Assembly: GCF_026210795.1 (NCBI RefSeq)
Contig: NC_089430.1
Span: 496,001 to 560,000 of the forward strand
DNA length: 64,000 bases
Reading direction: 5' to 3'
From: Rhizophagus irregularis
Taxonomy: Eukaryota > Glomeromycota > Glomeromycetes > Glomerales > Glomeraceae
Part shown: one piece after another, positions 11,640 to 22,906 of the stretch
How the letters are laid out: every line of letters starts with the position of its first letter
Numbering within the stretch: position 1 is the first letter of the stretch
Program-made: the position numbers and the translations under genes
The notes under the pieces: model-generated
What the model saw: the letters and a program-made list of their open reading frames with translations, nothing else
The model's database searches: none
Told to the model about the DNA's origin: nothing

Positions 11640-11755
11640 TCACCGGGGGTGATGATCACCGGTGACTGAAATTATAACGATCGACCAGCATTAAAAAAAC
11701 ATAGTGCCGGTAAAAATTGATAATTCTGGCCAACGGTGATGATCACCCCGGTGAT
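11640..11755. mobile_element. Miniature palindromic element, 116 bp
   Basis: TCACCGGGGGTGATGATCAC (from 11640) faces GTGATGATCACCCCGGTGA (to 11755), about 20 bp of near-perfect inverted repeat around a short core. Flanks TTTTCAACTA and TTTTGAAGTA look like a degenerate 10-bp target duplication. A transcriptional hairpin is the alternative. Confidence 0.5.
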
Positions 11756-12080
11756 TTTGAAGTAAAAACTTAAATTCAAAATAAGATAAGATTATTTATA
11801 AAAATATCATTCGATTGAAGGATGAAAAATACTCTGAAGAACGTATGTTATTTTTATTGTTAATTCCATCTATAAGTATAAATAAAACAGCCGAATTACC
11901 AACTTCTTTAAATAATAATCCTTCTTTATTATCCGCTAATTTTTAACTATTTAACATATGCGTTTTTATTTATACAAAAAAAAATTATGCTAGGATTTAA
12001 TTAATTATTTATTCTTAAAAATTCATATCTTGGCAGAAAAGCTGGGTGATTTGATTACTAGTTCTGAGGATGTGCGGATT
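11756..12080. other. Spacer between two inverted-repeat elements
   Basis: AT-rich and gene-free. It ends at the GTGCGGATT copy of the next element's target duplication (12072-12080). Confidence 0.45.
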
Positions 12081-12524
12081 GCATGTCTGAAATTTGTGCC
12101 AGGTTGATGGCGCAGTGTGGCGCAGCGATTTTTCCAAAAAAAATTAAATTGCAATTTTTTTATTTAAAATAAAACTTTTAAATTCCTGCACTAGGTGTAT
12201 TTTCGTCCGCTTTGCAAATTTACTTAGAGCATATGCAAGTGGTTTAGAAGGCCATTTTCGAGTTATTTAACAAAAACCATTTTTTCAACAAATCCAATTT
12301 TGGAAATGATCAGCAAAGACGATAAAATCGGTTGTTATATACTAAAGTCAAAATCTACTTCCAAAACCTCCTTTCATTTATAAGTGAATTTTGTAAAACA
12401 GATGAAAATACATCTAATGTGTAAATTTAAAAGCTTTATATTAAAAAGAAAAACTTTAACTTAAATCTTTTTGAAATTACTGCGCCACACTGCACCGTCA
12501 ACCTGGCACACATTTCAGACGTGC
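12081..12524. mobile_element. MULE-like MITE with about 50-bp terminal inverted repeats
   Basis: The left end GCATGTCTGAAATTTGTGCC and the reverse complement of the right end GCACGTCTGAAATGTGTGCC continue to match for about 50 bp through GGCGCAGTGTGGCGCAG-type sequence. The flanks GTGCGGATT (12072-12080) and GTGCAGATT (12525-12533) form a 9-bp target duplication with one mismatch. Nine-bp duplications with long terminal repeats suggest a Mutator-like origin. No coding capacity in 444 bp. Confidence 0.75.
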
Positions 12525-13550
12525 GTGCAGATTACGCCATGATGCAATTGATGTAGTTAAAAATAGAAAAAATCCAATAGCTCTGATACGTTAAACATTT
12601 ACTGAGTCATAAATCATAATCATGTAAGATAGAAGTTTATAAATTCTATAAATGCTTTAATAGAATTTCATAAATAATATTTATTGATGATAGTTGTGAA
12701 AGATGTTTTTTTTAACTTTTACATAGCAATTTTGATAGAAAAGTTCTGAAATGACTTTATTTATTTGATTATTATGAAATAAACTGTAAATAACGTGTTA
12801 GGAGGCAAAATTCACTTGTGAACTATGTCCTTACCGCCTTAGCACATTTATATTGTAATAAAGTGAGTGTAAATTAAAAATCCAAACACAAAATTTTATT
12901 TTTTTACTCGTTGACTTAATTCTATACAAATCTGATCAAATGTATGATAAGCAAAATTACCATTTCCGTAAAAATTATAAATTTACAAAATAAATAGGGA
13001 TTTAACACAAATATAAAGGTAACGAATATGACAATATAAAAAATAATAATAATTCAAATACATATGAATCACATAGCGATAATGTGAAGATGCAATAATG
13101 AAAAACTGTTCTAAAAAAAATGTTCTATTTGAGACTAAACAACGCTACAAATTTTTTTTTTTTGTAAAATGTTCTATATAGGTGTTACTTTAAGTGTAAT
13201 TCAAGCAATAAATCTTTTAAACTTTACATATTACATATATATAGTTGGAATGCTAGAAGTTCCCATGGTTTTTGATAAATATATACATATATGATCAGCC
13301 AAATTACTAAAAATACGCAAAATAAACCCTTAAACAAAAAACCTGTTCCTGTTAAAAATACGCATTATAATAGTCTGACTGTTTAAATCCCTTTACTTGC
13401 TTTACCCTATTGTAACATTACTACTAAGATAAATCGTTTGCGGTATAGCGATTTTATCACTACGCTGCAAATTTAGATTTAATGAATATATATTTTTTTT
13501 TAAATTTTGTAATGCATTTCCTTATTAGGATAACACATCCAAAAATTCTA
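12525..13550. repeat. Start of duplicated kinase upstream region, copy A
   Basis: From about 12950 this sequence recurs upstream of other kinase copies. The block 'aatataaaggTaacGAATA..aataataat..aattCAAATA' near 13005-13070 has relatives near 19755, 43410 and 58420. The block 'GtTTGcGGTATAGCGA..TTATCaCTACGC' near 13436 has relatives near 20056, 43605 and 58587. No gene inside. Confidence 0.6.
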
Positions 13551-14480
13551 GAACAGTAGAACCGCACGTGCAACACGATACGGCTAAAAAAAAACACACA
13601 AACAAAGTAAGAGGGAAGGAAGAGAAGAACGAGAGAGAAAAGAAAGGAATATCGCTATTTAAATAATTTTTGGAGAGTAACATACGAACCTAATTTAAAC
13701 TAATCCTAATCTAAAAAAGACTAACTAACTTTACTCAATAGGAACTAAAATCAAGAGAAGCTCGCGCTAAGCCTAGAAAATTGCAAGTAAACTAGTGTGT
13801 AGGTTGACCTCTTCCCTAACATTTAATCCCCATACTCGAACCCAATTCTATACCACGATCAGAAACCTTCTTTAATTTTTTTCTCAAAAAATTTTATTCT
13901 TGCGAACAAGAGACTTGAGAATAATGTTTTCTATCGTTCGTTCCAAATCTTGGTTACTGCGGATATGACTGATTTCTCGTTTGCTGCCGAATTTGTCCCA
14001 CAGTAAACCCTCTCGTTACCTATTCCCAATACACGTCCTACAAAGCCGAAAAATTATGTGGTGTCCCCAAGGTAGAAGACTAGCGGTTGGCCCTCCATGG
14101 TCATACTCCAATCCAATCTTCTTGAAATCCAATCTTAAAAATTAATCCTTATTTTCGTCATCATTACGCCACGTGATTACTGCGGATATGGTTGTTCCCT
14201 TCCTCGGATAAAATTGTTGCCGCAATTTTGTCCCACAGTAAATCACCTCACTTCTCGACATTCCTATTTCCTCGCTGAATCTTCCGTTACTACTTTTGAA
14301 TTTCTGAGCTAAACTCCACTATCTAAAAGTCAGTTTTCTTTGTATTTTTCCAAGCCTCTGTTATCGACTTCTGACAAACTTTTTGTTGGAGCAACACCTC
14401 GCCCTACTTGGCCCTTTTTGGGTCACTACCGTAAAGGCTGACAGCGAGAAATAACTTTTGGTCGAAAAAATTTGAAAACT
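13551..14480. repeat. GC-richer gene-free block with a repeated TTACTG...CAGTAA module
   Basis: Noticeably less AT-rich than its surroundings and absent from the other upstream copies. The module TTACTGCGGATATG...TTTGTCCCACAGTAA occurs at about 13955-14008 and again at about 14178-14241. The ends of each module are inverted (TTACTG/CAGTAA) and the interior differs. No open frame of note on either strand. It could be an inserted element, but I could not find its ends. Confidence 0.45.
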
Positions 14481-15198
14481 ACTAACAAACTTACACTAAA
14501 ACTCCTATCAAAATGTTCATAAAGGACTGAATAAACAGTTGGTGATGTTGAAATGCGTAAAATAACGGCTTAGTCGACTTAATTTTACATAGCATCATAT
14601 GAATAACGAACTACCGATTCGTCTGGTTAATTAATGATTTATTTATATTAAAAGTTTTGTATACTTTATATATAAAAAGTCTTGTTATTCTGTGCCGAAA
14701 AATTCCTTCTGTTTAGAAATGACTACGTTACGTCGTTACGCATCAAACGTGGTGTAACGGTAAAATAAACATAAAAGATCATTTATACTGTATGTTGATG
14801 ATCTTAATTGTTAAGAATGTTATCAAAACTCCGGACAATAACTTATTTATTTCTTCAGAGAATATATCATATTACACACCGATACTGGAGTAACAATAAA
14901 TAAATCGAATTTTCGAAATGGAAATCAAAAAAGAAGAAAAATTTTTACCACAGAATTCTATAATTCATTTCTATATTGGGTTCCATGGATTATGTAACTA
15001 GCAAAATTCAACTAGTCGCAGTCACGTGCATTCTGTTACGCCACTATAATTTGTGATCATTTAGTATGTATGTAACATGATGCAGTCAGTTTCTTACGAA
15101 AATTCTAAAAGTTCTAATAGATTATCTTTAAATAAACTATAAAAATCGCTACGTAATTTTCTTTGTTTTAATAAAATTTCTTAAATAAACACAACATA
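14481..15198 (+). promoter_or_regulatory. Upstream region and conserved promoter motif of kinase 1
   Basis: Gene-free. The block at about 15100-15150, 'TTCTAATAGATTATC' then 'TAAATAAACTATAAAA', recurs at 21290-21345, 32790-32840 and 45235-45300, each time 40-70 bp before a kinase start or its remnant. The AAATAAACTATAAAA part looks like a TATA region. It is likely the core promoter, inferred from conservation between paralogues and position. Confidence 0.55.
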
Positions 15199-18051
15199 AT
15201 GGAACTTACAAATAAAAATAATTTTGACCCAACACCGAAATTAAAATCTAGTCCCATACCGATTTTATTTCTTCCATTTAATAATGAGAAACTAAGATGT
15301 AATAATTGTGGAAATAAATATTCTACCACATATTTGTATGAACAGAAATATTGCAAACAATGTTTATTATTGTACATTGAAAATATAGCAGACAATACGG
15401 ACAATAACAAATACTTTGATGTAAACATTATGACAATAAATACTCATTGCATTGAACACAAGTCAACAAGAAAGATAACATTTTTTACAAAAAGCATCCA
15501 GGAATGGTGTGTAAATTGCTCAGAAATTTTATATTTTAATAATTACTATGATTACGTTATCAATACTACGACGAAGTGTATTCGTAAAGAAAAGGATTGT
15601 AAATTATGTGAAAAAAAATTTGTTGATAAGAATACCTTTGAGATTAAGTTGTGTTCTAATTGCTACTTAATTTCTTCTGGGTGGACAAAATCAATTCTTA
15701 CTAATAAACCTATTCCAATACTTCATTTACCATGGTGGGATGCTTCCAATAAAAGTAGGGTCTGCAACCATAACCTAAAATTTCTAACCGATTGTAAAAA
15801 ATGGTGTTCATATTGCTTTATAGTTTACGTAGGGTGTAGATATTGTTTGACAACGAATATAATTTTTGGAATTATTGATCAAACTCAATGCAAAAAATGC
15901 AAAAGAATATCAAATATAAATATTGATATCGAAATTATTAGCAGTGGAAATCACGATATAGATGAATTTCTTATTTCTACAAGAACAAATACCGATAATC
16001 ATGATAAGTTTGCTAATTATATGAATAATAGTGATAAAAATTCTAATCCTTTAAACGTATATAATTTTATCGAACATAAGCTTATAAATTTTAATTATAA
16101 ACGAACAATGGAATGGATTCCGTATTCTCAAATTAATAATTTAGAAAAGATAGCAGAAGGGGGATTTGGTATTATTTATAAAGCAATTTGGTTAAATAAA
16201 ACTTCTGTTGCCGTAAAAAGATTTTCAAAATCACATATAATAAACTTTTTAAATGAGGTAATTAATTATAACAATATTTAATTTAATTAGTTGTTGTACA
16301 TTTTATCACTAAATTGAATTTATGACTTTTAGGTGAAATCACTCCATCGATGCTATGATTCAGTTTTTATTGTTAAATATTATGGTATTACGCAAGACCC
16401 TGTAATAAAAGACTACATGTTAATTATGGAATATGCGAGAGGCGGAAATTTACATAGTTATTTACAAAAAAATTTTACAGATATTAAATGGACCACAAAA
16501 TTAGCTGTTTTATGTCAAATTTCAGACGGGTATTTATGTTTATATTAATTATTCTATAAATAATTACGCGAAATGATATTAAAATTTAAATTACTATTCA
16601 TACTAGACTTAAGGCTGTTCATAACGAAAATTTCATACATCGAGATTTTCATAGTGGAAATATATTATCATTAAAAAATGATCACAAAAAATGGGTAATT
16701 GGAGATTTAGGATTATCACAACCAGAAAATAATTCGTCGAATAATGAAATATATGGAGTAATACCTTACGTCGCACCGGAAATATTTCAAGATGCTATGT
16801 TTTCAAAAGAGTCTGACATATATAGCTTGGGTATGATTATGTGGGAATTAACAACAGGTTGTAAGCCCTTTTCTAAAGTTGAACATGATGCTGGACTTGT
16901 TCTTCAAATTATTGATGGTAAAAGACCTGAAATCACAATTGATACTCCTGAGTGTTTCGCTAATTTAATGAAAAGATGTTGGGATTCCAATCTCTTAAAG
17001 AGACCTTCCATAGCAGAAATTAAAGAAACCGTTGATGGTTGGTACAAAAAGCGTAACAAAACTGAAATAATATTTAGTAACGCTGAGGAACAACGAATAG
17101 GATTAATACAATTGAAACAACTTGGACCAAAATTTACAGAAAAACAACATCCTGGCGCTATTTATACTAGTAGGCCTATAAAATCTCTTATTTCTCAAGT
17201 TTCATCTCTTAATTCGTCTTCGACTATTTCGAATCAAGTTTCGAATCAAGGTATGTATTAAAAATTAATTAATGATATATTACTTGAATAGTTTAATAAT
17301 AGATAAAATTTTTATTCTTTACAGTATACACTTCGGAAGAATATAAATTTGATATAGATAATAGTCATGATACTCAAAGGTATTGTAATAAACTTATTTA
17401 ATACAGAAAAAAGATCGTTATCTAACTTCTATTAACAAACTTAGACAAACCATTTCAAGATCTTCGTCTATCAAATCATCATCTGGTATGTACAGTACTA
17501 TTACTTAAAAATATTTCTTGATTTTATATTAAGTTTATCTTTCTATCTTATAGGATATATTTCAAACGATTTAGATTTTGATATAGAAACAAATACTCAA
17601 AGGTATTAAAATGAAACTTATTTGATACAAACAAGATAAATTATCTAACTTTTGATTATAATAAACTTAGATTAACCACGTTTGAATCTATAAGATCTTC
17701 GTCTATCAAATCATCTTCTGGTATGTACAGTACTATTACTTGAAAAAAAAAATTTCTTGATTTCATATTAAGTTTAATGTTTTTCTATTATATAGGATAT
17801 ATTTCAAAAGATTTAGATATAGATATAGAAACAAATACTCAAAGGTACATATATGTTTAAGATTAAATACATTGTTTTATTTTTTTAAATTTTTATTTAA
17901 ATTAAATTTTGTTAATAATAACGATATACTATTTTATTGACATTTTAGGTTATCTACAATAAATATAAATTCAATGTCACATCCAAATGCAATTTATACT
18001 AGTAGACCATTAAGCGCACTTATTTCACATGTAAGGAATAATAGAAATTAA
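15199..18051 (+). CDS. Cys-rich TKL-type protein kinase 1, nine exons
   Basis: The exons are 15199-16257, 16333-16529, 16607-17250, 17325-17379, 17445-17485, 17554-17602, 17671-17720, 17796-17844 and 17949-18051 (2247 nt, 748 residues). All introns are GT-AG and the frame closes. Residues about 30-240 hold paired cysteines (CNNC, CKQC, WCVNC, CKLC, LCSNC, WCSYC, CRYC, CKKC), probably zinc-binding. ISSGNHDIDEFL and EWIPYSQ lead into the kinase domain: glycine loop IAEGGFG (about 318-324), VAVK Lys340, catalytic HRDFHSGN with Asp432, metal-binding DLG Asp452, YVAPEIF, SDIYSLGMIMWE and RPSIAEI. All catalytic residues are present, so it should be active. The tail has two in-frame exon-pair repeats (RSSSIKSSSGYIS..DL, IETNTQR) and ends near IYTSRPLSALIS. 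Its paralogue is at 32894-35739. Confidence 0.88.
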
Positions 18052-19160
18052 CAAGTAGTAAAATGATTTAACGTAGTAAAATGTATTTTGTAATTATAAA
18101 TAAATACGTTATATTTAAATAAAGTAACCAAGCGTAAAGCGAATAAGTATTAAATTTATTTTATTTTAACTTTATCAATAACCAAAATTGGACGAATATT
18201 CAATTACTGCAAAAAGAAATTAGTCAAAATTAAAATTCAGTAAAAGTTCTTTCTACAAACTTAAACTTATTAGTCAACTGCGCGTATCTTCACGAGATCA
18301 CGTGATTGTTTATTGTTTTGTTGTGATACGTTTTTTTATCACCGGTTCTAACCTTACATACATGTCTCATTGTCTCAAGTATCTAGCCCCGCCCATAGTT
18401 TCTTTAAAAAATTGATTTTTGATTTTATTTTTTTCATTCCCTACTCGCTACCCTTTCTTTTTTTTTAAAAAAAAATATTTTCTTCTCATTTTTATAAAAA
18501 AAAAATTTTTTCTATTTTTCTAACTTTATTCATCATCCTCCTTTTCCTAACTTTGTCATCCCTCCTTTTTTAAAAAAAAATTTTTTTATTCCCCTTTTTA
18601 GGTTTCTTTTATTTTATATTTTATTCTTTTTTTTTGTCTTATAGGTTGAATATATTTTTTTTGTTGGTTGATTCTTCTTGTGGGTTAGTTCTTCATGGGT
18701 CAGTTCTTTAAACGTGAGTCAATTATTTTTATGTAGATCAATTTAATATTTTTACGTGAGTTGTTTCTTTTCGTGGGTTAATTCTTTTTCGTTAGTTAAT
18801 TTTTTTCATGGGTTGTTTCTTTTCGTAGATTTTTTTTTGTAGAATGCTTCAGGATTTTTTTCTTTTTTGTAGGTCTTTTTGCTGTTACAAGACTCCAAAC
18901 TTTAGAAATGCCAACTCTTGGAGATTTGGGGAAGTTTTGTTTCTAATTGGGTTAAACATTCTTATGTTTCTTTTTCTTTTTGTTTTTTAGGTTGTTATAT
19001 TCTAGAAGACTTGGATAGGAGAAGTGGTTTATCTATCGGGAAATTCAAAGTTTCTTTTTGTTTTAGTTTGAAAAAACTTTTCATAATATATTTGCATTTT
19101 ATTTTATTTTTATATTTGTTTAATAAATATTATTTTTTAAAATTAATTATGATATAACTA
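18052..19160. other. Spacer with T-rich imperfect repeats
   Basis: The 3' flank of kinase 1 (to about 18250) resembles 35740-35890 and 53930-54150. Beyond it lie T-run/A-run palindromes (18468, 18575) and, at about 18650-18850, a degenerate repeat of 'TTTTCGTGGGTTAaTTcTTT'. The open frame at 18918-19157 has no domain and low-complexity ends. I do not call it. Confidence 0.45.
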
Positions 19161-19164
19161 GCAA

Positions 19165-19400
19165 TAAACTGTAGCTTAAGTAGTAAATTTTGCGACCAAA
19201 TTACATTACAAATCATCATGAATTCGGCGTCTTAATCATGTGAATTCCGTGTGAGTTCCATGCAAATTCCGTATCCAATTTGTATTTTTAGTGATACGGA
19301 ATTGTGCATTTTTCCGTATCCTTTTCAACGGACTATTATGGTACGTTATTTCTAAGGAAAAAAATCGTATAAAAAACATTATTAAAAACGTATCCAGTTT
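19165..19400 (+). repeat. Dispersed repeat, forward copy
   Basis: The stretch with TGATACGGAATTGTGCATTT and TTATTTCTAAGGAAAAAAAT occurs again in reverse complement at about 63675-63900. Both copies carry runs of ACGGAATT/AATTCCGT. Neither codes. Family unknown. Confidence 0.6.
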
Positions 19401-19429
19401 TTTTACAGGTTTTAACAAGAGTTTTTATT

Positions 19430-19720
19430 TAAAAAAGAGAGGGGGGAGGGGCTAAAAATAGTAAAAAAATAATTTAAAAATTTTGTAAATTATTAAATTT
19501 TAAAAATATGAGAGGGGGAGGAGGAAAAAGTAAAAAAAAAAGAAATCTAATTCCATAGTGGGGGGAATATTATATAAAAATTTTTTTTTATGTATACAGT
19601 AGTAAGAAACCAAATTTTTGAGGGGAAGGAGAAGGGGATTTAAAAAAATTGATAAAATTTTGCTTTTTTTGATATCTATCTAAATTTAAAATTTTTGAGA
19701 GAGGGGGATTTTGTTAGACA
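19430..19720. repeat. G-rich purine clusters
   Basis: Clusters such as GAGAGGGGGGAGGGG (19437), GAGAGGGGGAGGAGG (19510), GTGGGGGG (19558), GAGGGGAAGGAGAAGGGG (19620) and GAGAGAGGGGG (19696) are spaced 50-75 bp apart in AT-rich filler. The filler (aaattttgtaaatt, aaatttaaaattttt) is partly repeated, so this is a degenerate tandem repeat. It could form G-quadruplex or triplex structures. Confidence 0.55.
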
Positions 19721-19734
19721 GAAAATAAAATTGG

Positions 19735-21760
19735 TCCGGCCTCATAGCAATACAAATATAAAGGTGACGAATAGTGCAAAAATAATAATAGTAGTAATTC
19801 AATATGTATGTACTACCTAACAATAATACGAGGAAGTAATAATGTAAAGAAACGTTTCGAAAAAAATGTTCGATGTATTTCAATTCGAATTAAAATACTT
19901 GATCATTATAATTAATTAAAAAAAAAAAATAGAAAAAAAACGAACATTAGTATTGAGTTTTTTAAAATTTTAATTCGAATGCAATTCTATTTTATCATAT
20001 AATGATAGATTAATAAATGTAAAACAAGAACGTAAAAAAAAAAATATAGTTAAATCGTTTGTGGTATAACGACTTCATCGCTACTCCACAAATTTTGATT
20101 ACTGTAATTAGATGTAGTAAAATTTTTGAAAATATTTCGATTCATTTGTAGTATAATATATTCACCACTACACTACAATTTCGAATGTTCTGATTATTTC
20201 AATTCATAAATTAGATAACTTGTATTTAATCGAGTATTTGAAAATTTTCGAATTCGAGCAAAAATTGATCTTTTCCTCTGGCAATCACGATACAACAAAT
20301 TAACGAATGTGATGTAACAAAATGATATATATATACTGTACGTGCAATTAATCGTTTTGACATCGCCACTTGCAAATTTTTTAATTATTTATAACTTATT
20401 CATGTCACACCAAAATTTTGCATAAAAAAATTCCTAACTTAAATTATTGACAATTTCTTCGTAGAATAGAACGTATTACACACTGACACTGGTGCAGCAG
20501 TAATAAAACCGAATTCTAGAAGGCAAAAGAAAATTGTACGCTGATCTAATCCGAATAAGTTATAGCATAACGATGACTATTTATGGGATAAACTTTTTTT
20601 ATCTCCCTGAATGATCCTTTGTATATTTTCCATTTCAACTAAATCCCTATAAAAAATTTTCAGGGCAAAATTCCGATAAATGATCGTTTTTCTAGTTTTC
20701 ATTCTCAATTTTATAAAAATTTTTTATAGGGGCGTGCGTCCTGCTACAGTATTCCGTAACACAAATATTCTCAAGAAACAATTTTTTTAAAAATAAATAA
20801 AATTAAAAAGAACTAAGTTTTAATAGATGCATAAAATATCATATTAAAATGATTTATTTTTATCAATAAAGTTTAAAATGATATTATTTTACATGAAATG
20901 ATTATTCGTATATAAATTATAAATATCAAACTATCTAATTTTCATTGTTTTATTAAAGTTCCTTAAATATAACATCATGAATGAAGACTTAACGCCAAAA
21001 TTTTGAGTTTTTTTTTCTACACAAACAATTTATTCTGTATGCATTAACGTGTGACAACTGACAAGCGGGTACGCCACAAATGTAAATACATTGTGCGACA
21101 AGTCTGGCATACAAGACAAAGGACAAAGAAGATAATGTCACCAGGAGGGTCAAGTCCGATTCTTTTGCATTTCAGATAGTCGTAGTCACATGCATTCGGT
21201 TTACAATTTTTGTGGCTTAAAAACTGTTATCGTGACGATGCAGCCTCTTGAAAGTATATTAGTTTTTTGTTAAAAGAAAAAAGGAAATTCTTAAAGTCCC
21301 AATAGATGTATGATTATCTGTAAATAAACTGTATCACTATTTAATCTTCATTAATTTGTTAAAGTTTCTTTGTAATGGAACTTACAAATGAAAATTATTG
21401 TTAGTTTCCGTAATAATCGTAAAGGTTTGTATAACAATTAATATGTATCACGTGAAATGTATAGTAACTATTAAAGTGATCGACAAGCAAATTAGTGTAA
21501 CTTTGTATAAACTCATTCTCCTGTTTTGGAAATTTGGGTAACGGCATGTGACATAACGCGAAAATTGACCCGGCATTATTGAATTAAGAAGAAATTTCGA
21601 AATTAAAGTAAATTAGAGTTGCAATCCAGGTTGTAATCTGAAAATGCCGTAATTATTACTGACGGCAACCAACTTTAATGAAAATAAATTTGACTCAACG
21701 CCAAACAGAAAATGTAACACATAAAAACACTTCTACGACAAATCATGATTTTGTATTTTG
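19735..21760 (+). repeat. Duplicated kinase upstream region, copy B, with decayed start
   Basis: Carries the same ordered blocks as copies A, C, D and E: the aatataaagg block (19755), the TGTGGTATAACGACTTCATC block (20058), the GCATAAAAAAATTCCTAACTTAAATT block (20420), the GGGATAAAC...TATCTCCCTGAATGATCC block (20584) and the promoter motif (21290-21345). A kinase start follows at 21375 (MELTNEN then a stop), and a second fragment (NENKFDSTPN) lies near 21680. No kinase domain follows, so the gene copy is lost. It serves as the empty site for the foldback element in copy C. Confidence 0.7.
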
Positions 21761-21978
21761 CTAACGACGTTAGAATGATGAAAGACTTAAAAAATTCAAT
21801 ATTTATTATGGATTACATACTAAATCGCAAGACAAACTATTTGGAAAAGATGGCCAAAAATAATTTTATATATCACATAACATTAGAAAATTATACTGGT
21901 AAGTGTAATTCTTTATTAATATGTGAATTTTATATAATTTTGTGTCTTTGATCGTCAATACTTTCTTTTTTACAGTAT

Positions 21979-22379
21979 TGTAGCGAACGATCGATCACGT
22001 GACCAAAATTTGGGCCTAATCACGAGGTGACGATCAATGTTCGAAATGTTGCATATGTTGCATATATGTAACATATCAAATATATGCAACATATCAAATA
22101 TTTCAACATATCAAATATATGCAACATATCAAATATGTTTAATTTATTTAATATATTCAATATATGCAATATGTTAGATATTTTTAGTCTAGTATTTTTA
22201 CATATATATAGACCTGTAATTAGACCTGTAGTTGAATGAAGTTCAGTAGAAGAGTTTTCTTAATAAAAATGGTTCTAATGATTATATTAAATAAACTGTT
22301 GTTTGAATTTAACGAAATATAAATTTGTTATCCTTTATTCGTGTTGGGAGTATATGCCGACGTACAGTGCTATACTACA
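21979..22379 (+). mobile_element. Possible solo LTR
   Basis: A 401-bp piece starting TGTAGCGAACGATCGATCAC and ending ATACTACA, so its ends carry a 5-bp inverted TGTAG/CTACA with TG...CA. It contains a short internal repeat (GCAACATATCAAATAT, 22075-22135), a TATA-like stretch (22202) and AATAAA signals (22262, 22289). No 5-bp target duplication is visible (AGTAT versus CGTCT), so recombination or decay is needed to explain it. Confidence 0.4.
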
Positions 22380-22906
22380 CGTCTGATTGGATTGTTTATT
22401 AAGTGTTTATACATATAGTTTATTTATTGATTATACCCGCCTACCTATATACCTTCTGCTTACCCTTTTCCATTTGTTTACGTTTGTAAACGCTAAAGAA
22501 CTGGCTATAACAGTATTGCCACATTGTGCCTTCAGAAGAAAAGCCTTCGAATCTTCTAATATTCTTTAATTTTAAAATTTTCTTACAATACTTACCACAG
22601 TTGTATTATTTTATTTAAATACTAACAGCTAATTAATATTATAAATTACGCCAGTGAAAACTTTAAATTTTATTAAATCATAAAAAATTGATTTTATTTA
22701 TTTTATTATAAAAAAATTATTTGCTCAATTACAAACTGATTTATTTATGTAAATGAAAGTTTACATATACTCTATAATCAGTGTTGAACAAAACAATATA
22801 TTTATTATCATTTATTCTAAAAGCTTTAAATTTCCTTGAAAAAAAATTTAATTTTAACTCATTTCATTTTTTTTTTAAAAAAAATATAAAATGCAATGAT
22901 AAAATA
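22380..22906. other. 3' flank of the minus-strand kinase gene
   Basis: No gene supported. AT-rich, with a T-run/A-run palindrome near 22867-22885 just beyond the kinase stop, where transcription of the minus-strand gene would end. Confidence 0.45.

Noticed and set aside
18918-19157. 79-residue frame
   Set aside because: Low-complexity hydrophobic C-terminus, T-rich region, no family resemblance.
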